Source: Bacteriovorax sp.
GTDB taxonomy: Bacteria; Bdellovibrionota; Bacteriovoracia; Bacteriovoracales; Bacteriovoracaceae
Assembly: GCA_014377485.1 (NCBI GenBank)
Contig: JACMPM010000020.1
Span: 1 to 64,000, forward strand
Direction: 5' to 3'
Length of the DNA stretch: 64,000 nt
Shown: positions 61,524 through 64,000 of the stretch, one piece after another
Numbering within the stretch: the stretch's first letter is position 1
Layout of the letters: each line of letters begins with the position of its first letter
Notes under the pieces: generated by a model
The model's database searches: none
What the model saw: the letters and a program-made list of their open reading frames with translations, nothing else
Told to the model about the DNA's origin: nothing
Made by a program: the position numbers and the translations under genes

Positions 61524-62076
61524 GTGCGACTTCTGAAGATGCCTGAACTTCTGCATGTAGAGAGTTTCCGTGAGCATCCATGGTAACGACTACTGGAAAA
61601 TCAGTCACTGAAAGCTCCCATATAGCTTCCGGAGACCCTAAATCCAACCAGTGAACAGCGTCAACAGAATCTATTCTCTCTGCTAATACTTGGGCCGCTC
61701 CACCGATTGCATGAAAATACACACAACCATAATCTTGGCAGCCTTTTAGAGTCTTTGGGCCCATTCCGCCTTTACCAATAACTCCGACAATTCCGTAGTC
61801 CTTCATGACGTCTGCCTGATAAGGCTCTTCGCGAATTGAAGTCGTAGGTCCCGCCGCAGTCACTTTATATTTTTTTGTTTTTTTATCCTGAAGAATTACA
61901 GGTCCGCAATGATAAATAATTTGATTGCTAAGATCAACTGGTGGCTTTACACCATCATGCAATCTTTTATGAACCGCATCTCTTCCGGTAAAAAGTTTCC
62001 CCGTAATGAGAACCATATCGCCGACTTTTAATTCTTTTACTTGTTCATGAGTGAATGGATAATTTAATTTTTTCAT
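61504..62076 (-). CDS. Fumarate hydratase class I, beta subunit
   Basis: 190 residues, the C-terminal half of class I fumarase as a separate subunit. Motifs: VGDMVLITGKLFTGRDAVHK, 'IYHCGPVILQDKK', AAGPTTSIREEPYQ and 'GVIGKGGMGPKTLKGCQDYG'. Works with the alpha subunit encoded 28 bases upstream. L-tartrate dehydratase is a close relative, but the TCA context favours fumarase. AAGGAC precedes the ATG. Confidence 0.9.
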   Translation of the reverse strand: MKKLNYPFTHEQVKELKVGDMVLITGKLFTGRDAVHKRLHDGVKPPVDLSNQIIYHCGPVILQDKKTKKYKVTAAGPTTSIREEPYQADVMKDYGIVGVIGKGGMGPKTLKGCQDYGCVYFHAIGGAAQVLAERIDSVDAVHWLDLGSPEAIWELSVTDFPVVVTMDAHGNSLHAEVQASSEVALKKALE

Positions 62077-62104
62077 CTTTGTCCTTTAAGTTTTGGCAAA
62101 ACTT

Positions 62105-63157
62105 TTAGTATAACCATTTTTTGATTTGATTTTTTTCACTAAGTTCAATTCCCTGGCGGCGATAGGCCCAACACATATAAGAAATTGAAACAAAGAATGA
62201 AGCAGGCAATCTATTAAGAACACCAATTTTACAACCAAGAAGAGTGGTTTTGCCACCGAAACCCATAGGCCCGATTCCTAACTTATTAGAAGTTTCAACT
62301 ATTTCTTTTTCTAGTTCAGCCAGCTCAAATACATCATTCTTGTCATCTAGACGACGAAGTAATTGCTCTTTTGATTCTATATAACCTGCACCTCGGTCTC
62401 CACCGATACAAATTCCAAGCACGCCTGGTCCACAGCCTTTTCCTTGCGCTTTATGAACGGCATCTAAGATAACTTTGCGAACGCCGTTTAAGTCTCGCCC
62501 TGCATCTAATGGTGTGTAGGGCAAAGAGTATTGAGCTCCAACGTTTTCACATCCGCCCCCTTTTAGCATCAGTTTAACTTCAACCGTTTTTTTGCCGTGT
62601 TGGTGATAATGAATTGATGGATGCCCTGGGCCCACGTTCATCCCTGAATTCTCTCCTGTTAAAGAGTCCACCGAATTTTGTCTTAGGTATCCAAGCTCCG
62701 TTGATTTCACAACTGCTTTATGAATAAGAGAAGTGAAATGATTTTGATTAAAACCCACTGGATGACTGATGTAAAAAAGTACTGTTCCTGTGTCCTGGCA
62801 AAGCGGTTGCAATTTCTTTTTTGCAAGTTCAATATTGGCCTTGATTATATTCATTGCGTATTCCGCAGTCGTATTTTTTTCTTCTCTATGAAGAGCTTCC
62901 AAAATAACTTTTTGAACATCGTCAGGAAGTACGGCAGAAGTGATTTTAATTAATTCAATTAAAGAAGCTTCCAGTGTTTTTTGGGTATTTTCAGTTTTGA
63001 CAATCTTTTTTACGATTTTTTTGGTTGTTATTTTTTTCTTAGCAACCTTTTTTATTGTTTTTTTAGCCGCTATTATTTTTTTGGGCGGAGATTTTTTTGC
63101 TGCTGTTTTTACTGGTTTTTTAACAAGTTTTTTTGCTATTTTCTTTTTTATTGCCAC
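62105..63157 (-). CDS. Fumarate hydratase class I, alpha subunit with Lys-rich N-terminal tail
   Basis: 350 residues from a GTG start with GGAG seven bases upstream. Residues 60-350 are a normal alpha subunit with the three [4Fe-4S] cysteines in PLCQDTGT, GGGCENVG and GKGCGPGVLGICIGGDRG, plus 'SVDSLTGENSGMNVGPGHPS'. Residues 1-55 are a Lys/Ala/Ile tail with PKK, AKK and TKK repeats (VKKPVKTAAKKSPPKKI), like histone H1 tails. The first internal Met is at about residue 101, past the domain start, so the tail is probably translated. Function of the tail unknown: nucleic-acid binding or a membrane/phosphate contact are possible. Confidence 0.88.
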   Translation of the reverse strand: MAIKKKIAKKLVKKPVKTAAKKSPPKKIIAAKKTIKKVAKKKITTKKIVKKIVKTENTQKTLEASLIELIKITSAVLPDDVQKVILEALHREEKNTTAEYAMNIIKANIELAKKKLQPLCQDTGTVLFYISHPVGFNQNHFTSLIHKAVVKSTELGYLRQNSVDSLTGENSGMNVGPGHPSIHYHQHGKKTVEVKLMLKGGGCENVGAQYSLPYTPLDAGRDLNGVRKVILDAVHKAQGKGCGPGVLGICIGGDRGAGYIESKEQLLRRLDDKNDVFELAELEKEIVETSNKLGIGPMGFGGKTTLLGCKIGVLNRLPASFFVSISYMCWAYRRQGIELSEKNQIKKWLY

Positions 63158-63272
63158 GATAAATCTCCAAGTAAGCTCAAAGGACAGTAAGTCTTAGTAA
63201 GCTCTCGTTATATTAATGTAAAGATAGAAAAATTATAGCAAGACTCTGCCAAGTTTAGTACTGTTTTTCCCT

Positions 63273-64000
63273 ATGATCTCTTTAAGTGGACTCAATGACA
63301 AACAGCGCGAAGCCGCCGAAACTATCGAGGGGCCCGTACTTATTTTAGCCGGTGCCGGTTCGGGTAAAACACGCACTATTACCTATCGTATTGCCCATAT
63401 GGTGGATAATTTAGGTATTAAGGGAGATTCCATTTTAGGGGTTAGTTTCACCAATAAAGCGGCCAAAGAAATGAGGGAACGAGTTCACACTCTGCTAGGT
63501 TCTAGAAAATCTAAAGGTGTTTCACTCCTCACTTTTCACTCTCTAGGCGTACGCATTTTAAAAAAAGAAATTACTAAACTAGGTTATCAGGAAAATTTTT
63601 CAATCTATGATCAATCCGATCAAATTGGAATTGTCCGAGATGCCATGAGACATTATTCTGCTGAGAAAAAGTTTGACCAAAAAGATATCTTGTCAAAAAT
63701 TTCTTTTTTAAAGAATGCTGGAATTCATGAAGATGATTTCGCCAACTCGCCTCATTTTGATCCGGAAGATGCCTATAGCCACGCTGCTGAGTATGCTTAC
63801 CGCTATTATCAGGAAAAACTTAAATTTTTTAATGCTATTGATTTTGACGATATTCTTTTTTTAACTCTTAAACTCTTTCGCGCTTTTCCCGAAGTAGCAA
63901 AAGCTTATTCTGAAAGATTTAAATTCATTATGGTTGATGAATATCAAGACACCAACACTCTTCAGTTCGAATTAATTATGCATTTAACATCAACTCATAA
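63273..64000 (+). CDS. UvrD/Rep/PcrA-type helicase, N-terminal part
   Basis: 242 codons are visible before the window ends. SF1A helicase motifs in order: Q-motif LNDKQREAAE, Walker A AGAGSGKTRTI, motif Ia SFTNKAAKEMRERV, 'LLTFHSLGVRILKKE', DFDDILFLTLKLF and Walker B MVDEYQDTN. Which of UvrD, Rep or PcrA it is cannot be told; Rep/PcrA-like length and motifs fit all three. Confidence 0.9.
   Translation, partial: MISLSGLNDKQREAAETIEGPVLILAGAGSGKTRTITYRIAHMVDNLGIKGDSILGVSFTNKAAKEMRERVHTLLGSRKSKGVSLLTFHSLGVRILKKEITKLGYQENFSIYDQSDQIGIVRDAMRHYSAEKKFDQKDILSKISFLKNAGIHEDDFANSPHFDPEDAYSHAAEYAYRYYQEKLKFFNAIDFDDILFLTLKLFRAFPEVAKAYSERFKFIMVDEYQDTNTLQFELIMHLTSTH

Noticed and set aside
62720-63197. Plus-strand Phe-rich frames opposite the fumarase tail
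   Set aside because: Antisense of Lys-rich AAA/AAG codons gives Phe/Leu runs; the minus strand has a good start and the full fumarase domain.

Overview
The window is AT-rich, densely coded chromosomal DNA from a Gram-negative bacterium. There are many signal-peptide and lipobox proteins, large Cys-rich surface lipoproteins, Ig-like repeat lipoproteins, flagellar sigma-28-like promoters, and ordinary core genes (mdh, xthA, cinA, uppP, fumarase, a UvrD-type helicase). This mix fits the predatory Bdellovibrionota (Bacteriovorax or Peredibacter side). That placement is inferred from gene content and style; no rRNA gene is present to settle it. I saw no tRNA, rRNA, CRISPR array, prophage or insertion sequence.

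Layout. 1-7.5 kb: end of an RsmI-like methyltransferase, a periplasmic binding protein, an exported PrxQ peroxiredoxin, a ZrgA-like protein, a catalase-family protein, an RlmL-like rRNA methyltransferase, and a SoxB-like phosphoesterase with an exported DsrE protein. 7.5-8.4 kb: a gene-poor gap holding what looks like a decayed ion-channel gene. 8.4-19 kb: tandem U32 proteins (TrhP type), an SGNH-like protein, a cyclic-nucleotide-binding protein, malate dehydrogenase, a Gly/Gln/Asn/Arg-rich disordered protein, exonuclease III and small exported proteins, one resembling BufA2 metallophores.

19.1-32.3 kb is the most striking part. An eight-gene operon encodes a GbsR/MarR-type regulator, a ketosynthase, an acyl carrier protein, a phytoene-desaturase-like flavoenzyme and a full OleA-OleB-OleC-OleD set, the head-to-head long-chain olefin pathway. 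A facing operon encodes FabG, FabZ and a divergent FabI. Between them lie a large secreted protein of unknown function and a membrane-anchored helical protein. A second desaturase-like flavoenzyme lies at 36.5-38 kb. Together these would supply ketosynthase, carrier, ketoreductase, dehydratase, enoyl reductase and redox tailoring for a dedicated acyl chain that OleABCD then joins head to head. The product is probably an unusual, possibly polyunsaturated or cyclised hydrocarbon; this is inference.

32-42 kb: a secreted subtilisin with a split catalytic domain, an Ig-repeat lipoprotein, a small secreted protein, a three-gene flavoprotein/beta-propeller operon, and CinA. 42.7-58.8 kb: a surface/secretome region with a 1706-residue Cys-rich lipoprotein behind a sigma-28-like promoter, UppP, a 1083-residue secreted protein, a 793-residue metalloprotease lipoprotein, a PepSY-like partner, a small barrel protein and several exported unknowns. 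58.9-64 kb: acetoacetyl-CoA synthetase, an ICMT-family membrane methyltransferase, two-subunit class I fumarase (its alpha subunit carries a histone-H1-like Lys-rich tail) and the start of a UvrD-type helicase cut by the window end.
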